Assembly (NCBI GenBank): GCA_963924555.1
Contig: OZ004587.1
Location: 5,208,001-5,272,000, forward strand
Direction of reading: 5' to 3'
Length of the DNA: 64,000 nt
Origin: Crambe crambe
Lineage: Eukaryota; Porifera; Demospongiae; Poecilosclerida; Crambeidae
Positions within the stretch are counted from its first letter, which is position 1; each line of letters starts with the position of its first letter. Both the position numbers and the translations under genes were made by a program. A model generated the notes under the pieces. That model saw only the letters and a list, made by a program, of their open reading frames with translations. It had not been told where the DNA came from and did not search any database. Of this stretch, positions 34,331 to 48,418 are shown one piece after another.

Positions 34331-36006
34331 ATGCACACAGCTGTGACATCTAAGTCAGCAAAATAAACGTTTTGCTGATTCCATTTCGACATGCATGACA
34401 TGATGAATAACATGTAGCTACACAGCTGCTGCAGCCAGTCTGGCATTGACTTAGCAACATCTAGGTCAACATTTTTAGCATATTGATACTGAAAGAAAAG
34501 ATGCCTGAAGCTTTTCTGGGAAAGAAATCGAGCCTGAGCCTGAAGCTTCTAGCAGTTAGCTATGTCTTTTGAGTAAACAGAAAAGTCCTGCTCCATCAGA
34601 CCTCGAGAAAGAGTAAATTACTAAATTTGGTCATAAGTAGCTATAAATTGCTTATTAATCATGTATTCTTGGGAAGTTAACAAGTTATTACACTTCACGT
34701 CTGGAAGTATAATAATTATGTTTAGGGGGCTGTAGCCCCCCTGCCCCCTGGTTCCTATGCTACGCCTATGTAATTCTGTATTAAAGTGAAAATTATAGAT
34801 AAAACCGTATACTTGGAGGCACTGCAATTGCCTACATGATATGAAATAATGGTCATAGCTGGTATCTCTGACTCTATTGGCATACACCATCTATATTAAA
34901 TCTGCACTACATCAAGAAAGGTGACAAACAAGTAGTAAAGGAACTAATTATTCTTACCCCCCCCCCCTCCTACCATAGATATTAGACACGGAACAGGATT
35001 GGAAACTGCCTACGTCATGTGACGTCACGCCCATTAAGCTAATACATTTCGCGCATGCTATCCGCGTTGTAACCATAGAAAATTTAGCCCTATTGTCGCA
35101 ATACATTTTCTGAGGAAGAGAGGTACAGACTTTGTGGGACTAGAGCTACGAGTGCAAGTACTTTTCTAGCAATTTTATCCTATAGAAGTTTGGAAGGTAA
35201 AGTTTCTTACTGGAATAGACTGAAATAAAGAGTGTAATAACTGTTTTTGGTGTAGGATATGTTGCTAAAGATTTTATAGGCCTACCAATTTGTGGGACCA
35301 GAACAGGACTCATATAAATTTAGAAGTCAAGCGTTTGGTATCTTTTAGTAGTATAATAGTTTGTCTATCGGATGATATATGTTATATTGATTCATAGCTG
35401 TTAGTTTTTTTTTTGATTGCAGTGTTAAACTATGGGTTAAATAGTTATTATTATTACATTTCTATTATTTATTTGCATTATCATGTTTTATTATCCACTC
35501 CATAAAGCTCTCTGCACAAGAACGGGCATCTATAGATGGCTGGAGAGGAAGACTAAACTCTTCATCTTTCAAAACTTGAGATACTGAATCTCTCATAGAT
35601 TTATAGCTACTATCTAGCTAGATCTAGTCTCATATTAAATTTTATTATTTTTATAAAAGCACAACATGGAAACACTCTAGTCCAGCTAATATTAAGCTAC
35701 TAAACTAATATTCACTCTGATATCTTTTGCAGAACTCATTCTTAACTATTATGTGGTAACTATGCATTCATATCTCGCGCCAAAATTTCCCGGCAAACAC
35801 GGATAGCACGCGCATGGTAGTATTAAGTTTCCAATCCTGTTCCGTGTCTAATATCTATGCTCCTACAATGAGGAAAATATGTAAATACCTTTAAAATAGA
35901 GCAGTGCAGGAATGACTTGAGAAAGGAGATCCAATACTTGTCCAGATAGCAGTTTAGCTTCTTTTTTGAAAAATATGCTGTGGCACCTTCACAAACCACC
36001 TCCACA

Positions 36007-36337
36007 CAGTGGCGGATTTAGAGTGGTTTCTGTGGTTTCTGTGGTTTCCATTTAAACCCCCTAGCCCTTTGCTCCGCGCTAGCGCGCGCGATAGATGGCC
36101 AGTCTATAGCGCGTGCTATTTTAATACCCACCTGTCAGTGCAGTACTGAGCTAGCCTCGTCCCCAGGCTCTCGCGCGCGCACTGAGCATGCTCAGAGTCT
36201 TATCTCTCGCCTTTTCAGTGGTCCAGAAACGGTCAGTTTTAGCTAGCTTACCATCTTCATCACTCATAACCAAAAAGGGTGTGGTTACGGGGAAGTGGGC
36301 GTGGTCATGAATTTTTTTCGCGCGTTATCCGCCACTG
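36007..36337. mobile_element. CAGTGGCGGAT MITE with 5-bp duplication, empty site known
   Basis: Ends CAGTGGCGGATTTAG and ATCCGCCACTG, flanked by CCACA (36002-36006) and CCGCA (36338-36342). The paralogous segment near 53319-53330 reads CCTCCACAGAAAG with no insertion, confirming the insertion point. Confidence 0.88.
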
Positions 36338-36584
36338 CCGCAGAAAGAAGCAGAGAGTATCCGTGCGCTTGCCCGACCACGCTTATGTTCTGACTCCCCA
36401 CCCATAACGTCACATAGTCATTAGGCCATTGGCATAACTATAGTATGATGTGTACAAGAAAAACTGACTCATGCTATAAGCTAATGTAAACAAACAGTGC
36501 AAACAAAATCTGGATCAGTATGCTGAAAGGGATATTTTTCTGGGAGACACCTATAATGTTGAAGCAATGAATACATTCCACCCA

Positions 36585-36703
36585 CACTGTAAAAATGAAA
36601 GTGTGTACTGCACACTAAATTGTCCCAATACACACACTGTTTTGTTTTTGGTGTGTGTATTGGGACAATTTAGTGTGCAGTACACACTTTCATTTTTACA
36701 GTG
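36585..36703. mobile_element. 119-bp near-perfect hairpin MITE with CACTGTAAAAATG ends
   Basis: Arms CACTGTAAAAATGAAAGTGT... and its reverse complement flank a short TTTTGTTTTT loop. A copy is nested in another element at 57690-57800. The same 60-odd residues are read on both strands, as expected for a palindrome, so those frames are not genes. Confidence 0.9.
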
Positions 36704-37619
36704 CACACACATCTCCTTCCCTTCATCATCTCTCCAAAACCACAAATGATGCACATTTCTTTATCAGTTGAAGTAAGTTTGCCAACAGCTGTAGCAGATG
36801 TGGGTTCACCAGTTGCTGCAGCTCTGCTATTGTGGATCCACCAGTTGAAGTAGGTTCACCAGCAGCTGTAGCAGATGAGTTGCCGCAGCTGTCGTGGATC
36901 CACCAATTGCTGTAGCTAATGTGGATCCACCAGTTGCTGTAGTGTAGCTAATGTGGATCCACTGGTTGTATATCTGTTATGGATCCACCAGATGCTGTGG
37001 CAGTTGTGGATGTTTTGCCAAATAAGGTTGTCTGCACAGCCATGGGTTCTTGTTTGCTTCATCAGCATATTAATGTCATGTGACTTACCCCCTCCCCCTA
37101 AAAGTCAAAATGCTGTTTTATTGTCTGGAGACACCCCCTTAGTGCTAGCAAGCGAGGAGGCAGCGGCCTCCTCTGCTTCTATGGTAGCTAGTTATGCCCC
37201 TGATATTACCAGAGAAATCTGCACACACATTACTGTAAAATGATAAATGTGTAAAAACGGGCCTCACTATTCTACAGAACGGAATGGAACGGAATGGAAT
37301 GGTTCCAATGTCATAAAGTTTTGGGGACCCCCATCCCCAAATCTATGTAAATCTATGACCATTGTAGATATAGGGACCCCGTCCCCGTATCTACAGTAGA
37401 TATAGGGATCCCTACATAGATATGGTGATCCCAGCCTGTTGCCTAGCAGAGCAGTGTTTTGTGCATTGGTCAGGCAAATAATCTCACTAGTCAGGCTCTC
37501 CCCATAATAACTGTAACCTGAGCGGCATGAAGAATCTAGTCATGTGTACTAGTAAGTCCAGACCCTTAGGGTCATGTAGCCGAGGAGAGACGGAGCTCAA
37601 TCTCCTGAAAGTATAGCCT

Positions 37620-37789
<170 letters not shown>

Positions 37790-38025
37790 AGTGGAGGTCA
37801 GGCATTTGACATCTTTCACATCCTGATGGTCTCGCTTCAGGGGGAGTCTGGTAGCTACAACTGTATGGTCTACATAGACATCAGTCACGCAGGACGAGAA
37901 ATATCTTTGCTAGATCTTGGGCCTGTTGAATCTGGGGTAAAACACAGTAGCAGCAACCACCAATAATAAATCCTTGGCCTTAGGATGGCTGCTCAAAGTG
38001 TGGTAGCTGAGTCTTATTTATTATA

Positions 38026-38064
<39 letters not shown>

Positions 38065-38899
38065 TAGTTAGTATTCACTATGACACCTGATTGGTCAGTT
38101 GGTGGTCAATATGAGGTCATGAAGCCATATTGTAGCCTATAGCTAAATCATGTGTGCTAACTGATTTCCAAAAGCACTTAACATATTATTGTGCTCTCTG
38201 ATATAAAAGCTGCGAGGGCTGGGGATCTCTACATCTATGCGGGGATCCCCATATCTATGGTAGATTTGGGGACAGGGGGTCCCTAAAACTACAGGGTCCC
38301 CAAAACTTTGACACCGGGACCCTATTTCACGGAATGGAACTTTCACTGCACATGCATATTGTGGGACACGAATGCGCATGCATATATGCAGCGCAGCAGG
38401 CCACGTCCACATTACGGATATTTCTAACATCTATTAAACCTAAGAGGTCACTTAGGTAGAAACTGCACATTTCCAGGTAAAGCCATTATGAACTGAGCAG
38501 CATCTAAAGGGTCACAAATAAAGCATCTCCTCTTTGCTAAAGCTCACAACAAATTTGAAAGTTTTCAAGAAATAATATGATAAAAAGAATTGTATTGATG
38601 AAAGTTAAATATGCATGTCTCTCTTTAGTTTGAATTGGTGACCTACATAAAATATTCCATCTTTAGTGGTAAAATTTCATCTTTAAGGACAGTGGCAGAG
38701 ATATTAAGGGGGCAGGGGGGCTCTAGCCCTCCCCCCCCCCCCACTTTTTGACAGTTGATAATTGAATAATATACATTTATTATTAGTACATAGTGGTATT
38801 TCTGCCCCTGAAGGACTGTTAAAAAATCTGCAATGGAGAAAAAACAACCTAAACAGTCACAGGTAGTAGTTAACCAGTATTTGACTCACCAATAGATAC

Positions 38900-39066
38900 T
38901 TTACTGCACTATAATCTGAAGCTACCCGATGTATATGGAGGGATTGTTGACTGGGTATACAGAATAAAGATTGATCCCATTTCCATCCTTCTTGTTTCCT
39001 TACTTTTTTTGAGCAGTGATCATCCCTACATTTTTTTTCATTTCATGAAATGCTTTTTCCCTTATA
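38900..39066. mobile_element. Half copy of the TGTAGGGATGACC foldback element
   Basis: Only the centre and right arm remain (TTGATCCCATTTCCATCC...GAAATGCTTTTTCCC), ending where block 2 begins. Confidence 0.75.
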
Positions 39067-40540
39067 AATTATGTAATAATGACCAAAAAATAAAATAAAA
39101 ATCTGCATCATGCACTTTGCTAGCTACAGAAGAAATTGTGCAATTAAAGGAGGAGGTGTGGGTGGAGCTTTAGTTGGAATAGTGGTAGTCTTCTACACAG
39201 TAGGTCTCTCCAAAGAGGGAGCATCAGTATGATAACTTCTATGGCATGGACTAATGACTCTGTGGCATCCATCAGCTACATATAACAAATGAGTCAGTGG
39301 CAGATCCAGGATTTTTAAAAGAATACTTCTTAATTGGGTATTTCATATTAGTGGGTGTCCCACTACCACTCCCATAACCACGCCCATTCATTGCAAATGC
39401 TGTGAATTAAGATGGGCAGCTACTTCTTAAGAAACTCCCTAAATCTGCCACTGGTCAACGAGGGTGCTTTGTCTTTAAACTTCTTGGAGTTTATCTCTCT
39501 GCTATATATAGAAGAAGTTTTGGAGGAGCAGTCAAACAGTATCTTTTTTACTTAGCTAGTAGATTGGTAGCTACGCATGATGATGGCATGTAGTTTTCCA
39601 TAGTAGCTGGTTGATATGTGTGAGTGTAGCTAGAGATGTCAACATTGTGATTTGGAAGCATGCACACATCATTGGGGGGCAACAGCAATTTAATCAGAGT
39701 GCATTGACTACATATCACTGGTGAAAAGGCATGTACGTATGTATGAGAATCATGCTTTATGTGTGTGCTTGCATGCATATTGACTCAGCCACAATACATA
39801 GCTACTTTCCATAATACACTCATAATAATCCCACTAATTACACCTACTCTCCTAGCATAGCTAGCAATATACATTATACATGCAGCTAGCTAGGTGGGTG
39901 TTGTTAACCTAGCAATTAATTTGAAACTGGTCTGGCAGGTTTTCCCTTCGATTCAAGTGTTGCCATTCTCCATTCCACAAAGACATATCCTGCTGTGTGG
40001 GATCATTAGCTTTTTGAGACTACTCAGTCAAGCTAGTGCTTCATTTCCTACAATACGTATACCCGAGAGCCCCAACAAATGAACTTCTCTGACTAGGAGG
40101 CAAGCTGCGCAGCAGCGCTGCGGCACTAACACAAAAGCAATTATTCAATGCACACAGTTATAATAACACAATGCTAACTAAAACACTTACATAAGTACAT
40201 GTACCAAACACACACACATAAAAACCATTCTGTCACAGTTACAAATATGCACACAACTGAGAAGTTATGTAGCTATGTGCTAACAATCTTGAGAATACAA
40301 AAGGTAAACTACGCATTAGCTACACTATTGTAGCCATCTCTATCTGCACTACGTACTCTATCTCTATCTGCACTACGTATACAATAAATACAACCACCGA
40401 TACAACAAAAAATTGGAAATACAGTTCCCAAAATGGAGAAACACTACATGAATAGAATTAAACATAACTCAATCAATTGTCACTATAATATTATTATAGT
40501 TCCTTATAATTATATCAGAGAGAGTGGCTCTCTCTATGTA

Positions 40541-41072
40541 GGCATACGTAGGTTCCAACTTTCTGACATGCTTAGATTAATATTATGCTGCGTGCGTAAG
40601 CGCACGTGAAAAATGTTGAAACCACGCCCACTTCTGGTTAACTACACCCTCTTTCTTAAGCAAGATAGCCGAGTGCAAGGGCGTATTGAACCACAAAGCA
40701 GCGAGAGGGCGTGCAACTTCCAATGCTCTGTACGTATATAGACGGCGTAATGAAAAATATTACTATTAATAGCTTAGCACGTGGTAGGCTCCGTCCGCAT
40801 ATGTCCGGATACTGCAGTAAACTGTGGTTAAATAATATAGTAGCAATTTACATTTTGCCATCTATACTAGTTGCATGCCCTCTCGCCGCTTCGCGGCTCG
40901 TACACCCTTGCCGAGTGTCTGTGACTGCTTCCATGGACAATAGGCTTGTAGTTCAGTGTCTGTGGCTTCTGTGGCAGACGATAGGCTTGTAGTAATTTCA
41001 TGTGTGGCACTTTGATGGAGTGAAATTGCGTGGCTGCCACGGAGCTTTCGTGACAGTTGGAACCTATGTGTA
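40541..41072. mobile_element. MITE with GGTTCCAAC / GTTGGAACC ends, TA target
   Basis: Inserted into TCTCTCTATGTAGGGATGAC, which is intact in blocks 1 and 3 (26697, 46490). The flanks read ATGTA and TAGGGATG. It contains an inner inverted repeat (GCAAGGGCGTATTGAACC... against ...CGTACACCCTTGC) related to the 33.77 kb repeat. Confidence 0.78.
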
Positions 41073-42048
41073 TAGGGATGACGCAGACGGTAGCACGCGC
41101 TGCATAGCTATAGACTAATAGCTACAAAAGTGAAATTCTAGTTCCCCCCTCTACAAAAGCTACTGTGAATGATTATCCAAACTACTAGAGCCTACTAGCT
41201 ACAAAGTGCAGATTGACCAAGTTTTAGGACTAGGGAGCTTACCATTTCACACGGCAAGCAGGTAAATCGCTGGATTCTTAATATTCTCTATTGTTATTAT
41301 TCTTCTCAGATAACCAAATCTCACAAGCTACAGCAAGCCACTCCAAATTCTACCAGCAACGATTGTTGATCCTCTAAGAGTCAAAGAAAAATAAGACACT
41401 ACGGAGCATAGTACATTTTGCCGTCTACACTTTACATAGTACATTTTTCCGGCCCTAAAATGTACTGCTTTGTGCCAATGTGGTGGTGAACATTCAATTG
41501 AAAAATGCCATGTACACATCTAAAATTTCAATCTATTATCTTTGTCAACATTAAAGAAATGCCAAACAGACTTGGATGGCAAATTTACTTGGTGTTAATT
41601 TTAAAATGACCATAACTTTGGACCAGAAGAAGGTATGGACTTGATTCAACTTTTATCGTACTCCCTAAAATGAGACCTTTAATTTGATATCCATATTAAG
41701 CACCCTTGACCAAAATTAAGGGGTAGAGAATGCATTTGTTATTGATAATGAGCACCTAGAGGTCACCAAAGGTCAAATCCAAGGTGGCTCCACTTCTGAA
41801 ATTACTCTTAGGATCATGTTATATAAGTATGACAACTTTACATTTGTACGTAAAAATCCATGCATATCTACCTAACTATACCAACTATTGCACAAAGTTT
41901 GGTGAAAAAAGTGGGGCGGCCATGGCTGTCCCTGCCACCCCGCTTCTTATACCTATGAGGTGAAAAAAGTGGGCTGTCCCTGCCACCCCACTTCCTATGC
42001 CTATATGACCAGGTAGCCTGGCAACTACATTATTACCTCCATACTTAC

Positions 42049-42921
42049 CGTGAAAGCTGTTATTCCATCACGAATATTTATTACATAGCCTAAACTATCC
42101 TCCGGCACTCGATTTGTTGATACAAGTTGAAAATACTCTATGGAAACAAAGAGTCCAAAAATACTGCATGCCAAACATCCCAAGAAGACCACTACCATAT
42201 AAGGAATCATCTAAAAAAATTAAAAGCAACAAATTACAGGCCTGTATGGTACGTATAATAATGACTGTATGAAATTCTGACAGGTTCTATTCTTCCTCAG
42301 ACATAATCTAACTAACTAGAGGTTGGACTACTTCAGTGCTCTGGGTAGCCATTTCCTATACATAGCTATAATTATTATACTGTAGTATTTTTTCCGTGCT
42401 ATATAAAGAACTGATTAGCAAGAGCTGGTGCATATTCATGCTTACCAAAATTATATAAACCTCATGAGGCGCATTTTCAAGGAAGGAGCATTTAGAGCAG
42501 GTGGAAAGTTCCTTTAGAGCAGATATTACGTACCCGAGTATCACAATGCCCAGTGTGAGTGTCCTGAACTTATCAGAGTCAAGGATTTCATGGATTTGAA
42601 ACCAATCATCAGCACTCACATTGAATAGATTCACAATGATGAAAGTAATGAGAATAATACATGCTAAACCATCCAGTAACATGAAGACAATCTGTAAAAG
42701 AATATAAATCTCATTCATGAACACATGCCTTAATTGTTATAGTGTTCCTCAACGAAACCAAGTTTCATTCAAAGGTACGTACAAAGACAACAATGATGCC
42801 ATACTATCCCTACTACCTTACAGGTATACATAGATGGACCATGGACCATAGACCATGCAAATAGACTCACCAAACAGATTAAATATTTAAATAGAGAATT
42901 AGAAGTATTATCATTTTCCAT
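42049..42921 (-). CDS. Multi-pass membrane protein of unknown family, paralogue 2
   Basis: Exons 42921-42871, 42691-42446 and 42210-42049, all phase 0, at least 153 residues. Same plan as paralogue 1: N-tail MENDNTSNSLFKYLICL, TM1 starting IVFMLLDGLACIILITF, the SADDW loop, TM2, a Cys loop five residues longer (CSKCSFLENAPHE), TM3 and STNRVPEDSLGYVINIRDGITAFT. Introns are much shorter (179 and 235 bp) than in paralogue 1, which may be closer to the original gene. The exon after the last donor (ACG|GTAAGT) is not found; the DNA beyond 41880 differs from the other blocks. Confidence 0.7.
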
Positions 42922-43282
42922 CTCTAAAATTGTTTTCCTAAAAGATAATTAAATCATTATTATTATAAGTTCAATCAACACAGAATAATTGGAATAATTA
43001 TACATATTATGGTGCATATAGCTACCGATAAATACGTATAGAGCATACAGTCCCTTGCATTTCCATTCTATGATGCAGCATCATTATTATCAATGGTTTG
43101 ATATGATGGCCCAGGGCCAGAGGAAGCGGTCAGGCCAGTCATGGCCATGGCCTGACCACTTTTTCGGGCAAGATTCGGAAAGAATCACCATATACAAAGA
43201 CTAGACAAGTTCGAGGGGGAACCCCCTTAACTCTGAAACTGAAGCAGCTAGACTGTTTATGATAAACCACATCATGCCACAT

Positions 43283-43433
43283 CACTGCAAAAACAAAATT
43301 GTTATTTTAATAAACCTAGCTAATTAATTATTAGGTGAGGTTAATAATTTGAAATCTATCAAATGACACTATATTTTTTGTGAATATAACAAACTGGTTG
43401 TTTCAGCGATGTAACAATTCTGTTTTTGCAGTG
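43283..43433. mobile_element. CACTGCAAAAAC MITE
   Basis: Ends CACTGCAAAAAC and TTTTTGCAGTG with ATTGTTATTTTAA / CAATTCTGT inner pairing; the same family as 60409-60590. Confidence 0.75.
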
Positions 43434-43754
43434 TAGCTACGTACATCCCGGGATAAGTGGGCATTTCTAATTAAAAGTGGGCAGCTGCCTGCTTTTCTAA
43501 TTATCCGTAATTTCAATGATAATTCATAGGCGTAGGAAGATAATTTTGGTTAGGGGGGCAGTAGCTAGGCTACATAGTGCACAAAATGCGCCATCTATAA
43601 GGGGGTGGGGAGCATGTTCCCCTGGGAAATTGCATCTGGTGCAATCTGAGAGGTAAATCTGGGTTCATCACCAATAATTTATTATAAACATTTTCTTTTT
43701 CTTTTTTTTTTTTCTATAATTTTTTTTTTTAATTTTAATAATGGAATTCGATTA

Positions 43755-43900
43755 TACACAGAAGGACAGATGAACAGAACCTAAATGAAATTGGAAAACA
43801 GTTTGTTTCTGTAAATTCTAGATATTTTCCCAACACATGCACAAACCATTTTTTGTTTTCCAATTTCATTTAGGTTCTGTTCATCTGTCCTTCTGATAAA
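43755..43900. mobile_element. Foldback MITE with CAGAAGGACAGATGAAC arms
   Basis: Left arm CAGAAGGACAGATGAACAG...GGAAAACA pairs with right arm TGTTTTCC...CTGTTCATCTGTCCTTCTG. A complete copy at 57475-57862 is split by a nested insertion. Nearby 43940-44350 is a copy of the helical-exon segment seen at 34.7-35.9 and 58.0-58.3 kb. Confidence 0.8.
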
Positions 43901-46879
43901 TTTATAGCTATTAATCATACATTCTTGGGAAGTTAACAAGTTATTACACTTCATGTCTGAAAGTATATGTTTAGGGGGCTGTAGCCCCCCTGCCCCCCTG
44001 GTTCCTACGCCTATGTAATTCTGTATTAACTAAAACGTAAAAATTCAGATAAACTGTATACTTGGAGGCACTGCAATTGCCTACATGATATGAAATAATG
44101 GTCATAGCTGGTATCTCTGACTCTATTGGCATGCACCATCTATATTAAATCTGCACTACATCAAAAAAGGTGACAAACAAGTAGTAAAGGAACTAATTAT
44201 TCTTACCCCCCTTACCAATGAGGGAAACATGTAAATACCTTTAAAATAGAGCAGTGCAGGAATGACTTGAGAAAGGAGATCCAATACTTCCTTGTCCAAA
44301 TAGCAGTTTAGCTATTTATTGAAAAATATGATGTGGCACTTCACAAACCGAAAGAGTATTCATAATGGGCGTAACTGGGATCTAAATAGAGGAGGCAGAG
44401 AGTATCCGCGCGCTTGCGCGCGGAAAATTTTTGCCCAACCACGCTTATGTTCTGACCCCTCCCCCCACCCCATAACGTCTTAGGCCATTGGCATAGATGT
44501 GTCAGGGCCGGAGCCATAGGTCAGGTTTTAAGGTTTCAACTTTTTTCTGGCAGCTATACTAGACTATTGGATATTATGTAGTTGCAGTGATTCATAGGAA
44601 CTAATAGAAATACTGTTCCTTTATCATTCATAGTTAGAGCTAAGATGCAATTTCATTCATTGCCATGTCAGCTAATTCCATTTGGTTACTATGGAAACCT
44701 GCTGGGAAAAACAAAGTGAATTTTCATAGCTAGTAGAGTTTTTGAGATCTCCCTGCACATGAATGCAACATTGTAGCTAGAGTTTGAAGTTACATGTAGC
44801 GAGGATGCTGGCTCTTGAGATTTCCCTCAGGCCAGTGGGTGTGCATGCCAAGATGTGCCTTGTCACTCACATCCCACAAGGTTAGTAAAATGGATCGATA
44901 TAATTAAATTTTAGCGGCTATAAGCTATATGTAATAATGACCAAAAAATAAATAAATAAATAGATTCTGCATCATGCACTTTGCTAGCTAGTGTAACTAG
45001 CAGAAGAAGTTGTGCAATTAAAGGAGGAGGTGTGGGTGGAGCTTTAGTTGGTGCTGTAAATAGTGGTGGTCTTTCTACACAGTAGGTCTCTCCAAAGAGG
45101 GAGCATCAGTATGATAACCTCTATGGCATGGACTAATGACTCTGTGACAACTATCAGCTACAGACAGTGGCAGATATTGGGTACTTCATATTAGTGGGTG
45201 TCCCACTACCACTCCCATAACCACGCCCATTCATTGCAAATGCTGTGCAAGATGGATGTGAATTAAGATTGTAGGTACTTCTTAAGAGACTTCCGAAATC
45301 TGCCACTGGTCAACGAGGGTGCTTTGTCTTGGTGAACTTCTAGCTTGGAGTTTATCATTGGGAGGCAACAGCAATTTAATCAGAGTGCATTGATTACACA
45401 TCGCTGATGAAAGGGCATGTACGTACATATAAGAATCATGCTTTATGTGTGTGCTTGCATGCATATTGACTCAGCCACAATACATAGCTACTTTCCATAA
45501 TACATTCATAATAGTTACACCTACTCTCGTAGCATAGCTAGCAATATACATTATGCATGCAGCTACGTAGCTAGGTGGGTGTTGTTAACCTAACAGTTAA
45601 TTTGAAACTGCATGGTCTGGCAGGTTTTCAGTAAGCCCCCCCCCCCCCCCCCCCCCCCCCCCAGGTGAATTCCTAGATGAAACCCTGTTTATATAACCTG
45701 GCCACTCATTTTTTTGTGGCTCTGGCCCTGGTGTATGGATGTTCATGTAGCTAGTGCCTCACAAAAAAGGCTTGATGCATCTCTGTTCACCTTTTTTTCT
45801 TCTTTTTTTTTTTGTCTTCTTGAACCTAGCTTGCTATTTATGTACCTGCTGGAAAAAAATAATGTCCCTTTGTAGGGTTGATTCAAGTGTTGTCATATTC
45901 TCCATTTCACAAGACAAAGCTGAAGGTTCATATCCTGCTGTGTGGGATCATTAGCTTTTTGAGACCACTCAGTCAAGTTAGTGCTTCATTTCCTATAATA
46001 CGTATACCCGAGAGCCCCAACAAATTTTTAACTGACAGCAACTTCTCTCTCACTGACTGACTAGGAGGCAAGCTGTGCAGCAGCGCTGTGGCACTAACAC
46101 AAAAGCAATTATTCAATGCACACAGTTATAATAACACAATGCTAACTAAAACACTTACATAAGTACATATACCAAACACACACACACATACATAAAAACA
46201 ATTCTGTCATAGTTACAAACATGCACACGACTGAGAAGTTACGTATGTACTAACAATCTTGAGAATACAAAAGGTAAACTACGCATTAGCTATAGAAAAG
46301 ATATACTGTAGAGTCTATACACTATTGTAGCCATCTCTATCTGCACTACGTATACAATAAATACAAAAACAGATAGAACAAAAAATCGGAACTACAATTC
46401 CCAAAATGAAGAAGCACTACATGAATAGAATTAAACATAACTCAATCAATTGCCACTATAATAATTAATCAGAGAGATTAGTGGCTCTCTCTATGTAGGG
46501 ATGACGTGGACGGTGGCACATGCCACATATAGACTAATACATTGTCAAAAGTGAAATTCTAGTTCAAAAGCTACTGTGAGTAGAGCCTACTACAAAGTGC
46601 AGATCGACTGAGTTTCAGGACCAGGGAGCTTATCGTTTCATGCAGCAAGCAGGTAGGTTGCTGGATTCTTATTCTTCTCTATTGCTATTATTCTTCTTAG
46701 ACAACCATATCTCACAAACCACTCATACAGTAAGTAGCTATTTCTGGATAAAGCCACTCCAAATTCTACAAGCAATGATCGTCGATCCTCTAAAGAGTCA
46801 AAGAAAAAGGAGACACTACAAAGCATAGCTGATACTTGACTATTGGAAGCCATTATTTTCGATGAGGGAAAAAACAAAA

Positions 46880-47124
46880 TGTAGGGATGACCATTGCTCA
46901 AAAAAGTAAGGAAACAAGGGTAGGGATGAGGGATGGAATGAGATCAATCTTTGTTCTGTGTATCCAGCCAACAATCCCTATACATATAATGTCCATTACT
47001 GCACTATAATCCGAAGCTACCCGACGTATATGTAGGGACTGCTGGCTGGATATACAGAATCCCATTTCCATCCTTCATTCCTATCCTTGTTTCCTTACTT
47101 TTTTGAGCAATGGTCATCTCTACA
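46880..47124. mobile_element. Foldback element, third copy
   Basis: TGTAGGGATGACCATTGCTC arm and its reverse complement, at the same place as the element at 27092 in block 1, so the insertion predates that duplication. Confidence 0.82.
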
Positions 47125-48418
47125 TTTTTTTAATTTTATTTTTCATTTCACAGAAATGCTTTTCCCTCATTATAATGACTAGTGGTCGGTCATGGGAATT
47201 CCATTCACCAATAATTGCAAAAGTCATAGACTAAGTAGGTACAAGCCAAATGAATGTATAGCCATAATCAGTCAACTCCATTATAATACGTAGGTCATAT
47301 AATATGCGTTTCTTTGGGTTGGGTAATATTTAGTTTGAGGGTGGTAGTATTGGCCCGGGGGCAATACAATAGCCCAAGAACTGAAATTGCTCTCCCAGTC
47401 ATACAAATATTATTACATGTAATGGTTCACTATGATTTTTGTGCTATGCTTGACTGATCAGGTAAGTTGACATTGTATGTAGCTACAATTCAATATAACA
47501 TCTGGTATGGGCGCTATAAATTTCCGAAGTGTGCATTGATTATCAAAAATGCACTACTATTTAAAATGTTGTCTATAGCTACTTTATTTGATACTTGTTT
47601 CAAAATGAGCGCAAAAAATTTCTTTTAAATAAAAGGTTAAGCAGGGATGTCCTGAGACACACCTTCAAAGCTGTGAACACAGGCGCTAGGTGCATGTGCT
47701 ATAAAGTAGCCCCGCCCCTGCACAGGCTTCAATATGGCAGAGAAAGATTAGCTATAGTGTTATGCATGCACTGATTCTGTAGTACAATATAAGCTTAGTT
47801 TAAATAATAGCAAAAAGGCACACCTCTAGCCAGATAGCACTCGAACATGTTAATGATATCAATGTGACAGCCATAGCTGATTAGCTATTATGAACAAACT
47901 GAACAAAAGTCAAATTTTCTTCTCGTATACTACTAAAATGGGTTTTGAATTCTTTTTGTTCTATACCTATTAAAATTCATTTTCAGACTGTAGTTTTTGA
48001 GACCTGTGTAGTAAAGAGTAGAAAAAAGAGTTTTGATAGCTATATCAAATCTGTTCCTTTTGGTGAGCAAATTCATTATCATAACTAGTTAATTAGCTAC
48101 AACTATTATTTACTCCAAACTCTCTTTTAGGAAAGTTGTAGGTAACTGATTGGTACCGTGAAGTTTGGATATATAAGTTTTTATAGTGGCTGATGAAGCC
48201 ATATCTAGCTAAGTCACATAGCATTCACATTACCAGAAACAAGTTTATGGAAGTGATAACCACTACCAACTATTGCATAAAAGTTTGGTAAAAAAAAGTG
48301 GCATACCTATGAGGTGAAAAAAGTGGGGCGGTCATGGCTGTCCCTGCCACCCCACTTCCTATGCCTATGACCAGGTATGTAGCCTGGCAACTACGTACAT
48401 TATTACCTCCATACTTAC

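Larger units (their letters stand above)
34700..37040 (-). other. Copy A of a duplicated unknown gene (repeat-rich exon plus helical exon)
   Basis: On the minus strand, from high to low coordinate: a 9-residue GGSTxATAT-type repeat region (about 37030-36780), then a short exon (about 36000-35890) ending in LLSQVIPALLYFK|GTATTT, then a segment reading DGVCQ-stop after an ATATAG acceptor (34878-34860). The last two are kept in copies at 44.0-44.35, 52.9-53.3 and 58.0-58.33 kb, where the core SYLDKEVLDLLS-VIPALL is clearest (53316-53200). Frames of this copy are damaged and a MITE (36007-36337) sits at the exon's start. No family is recognised. Confidence 0.4.
39066..42921. repeat. Segmental duplication, block 2 of 3
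   Basis: Same order as block 1 but shorter: it lacks the foldback element of 27.1 kb and most of the 27.4-28.2 kb segment, and carries an extra MITE at 40541-41072. Confidence 0.87.

Noticed and set aside
36551-36754. Two matching 60-67 residue frames on opposite strands
   Set aside because: Both come from the 119-bp palindrome, which reads the same on each strand.
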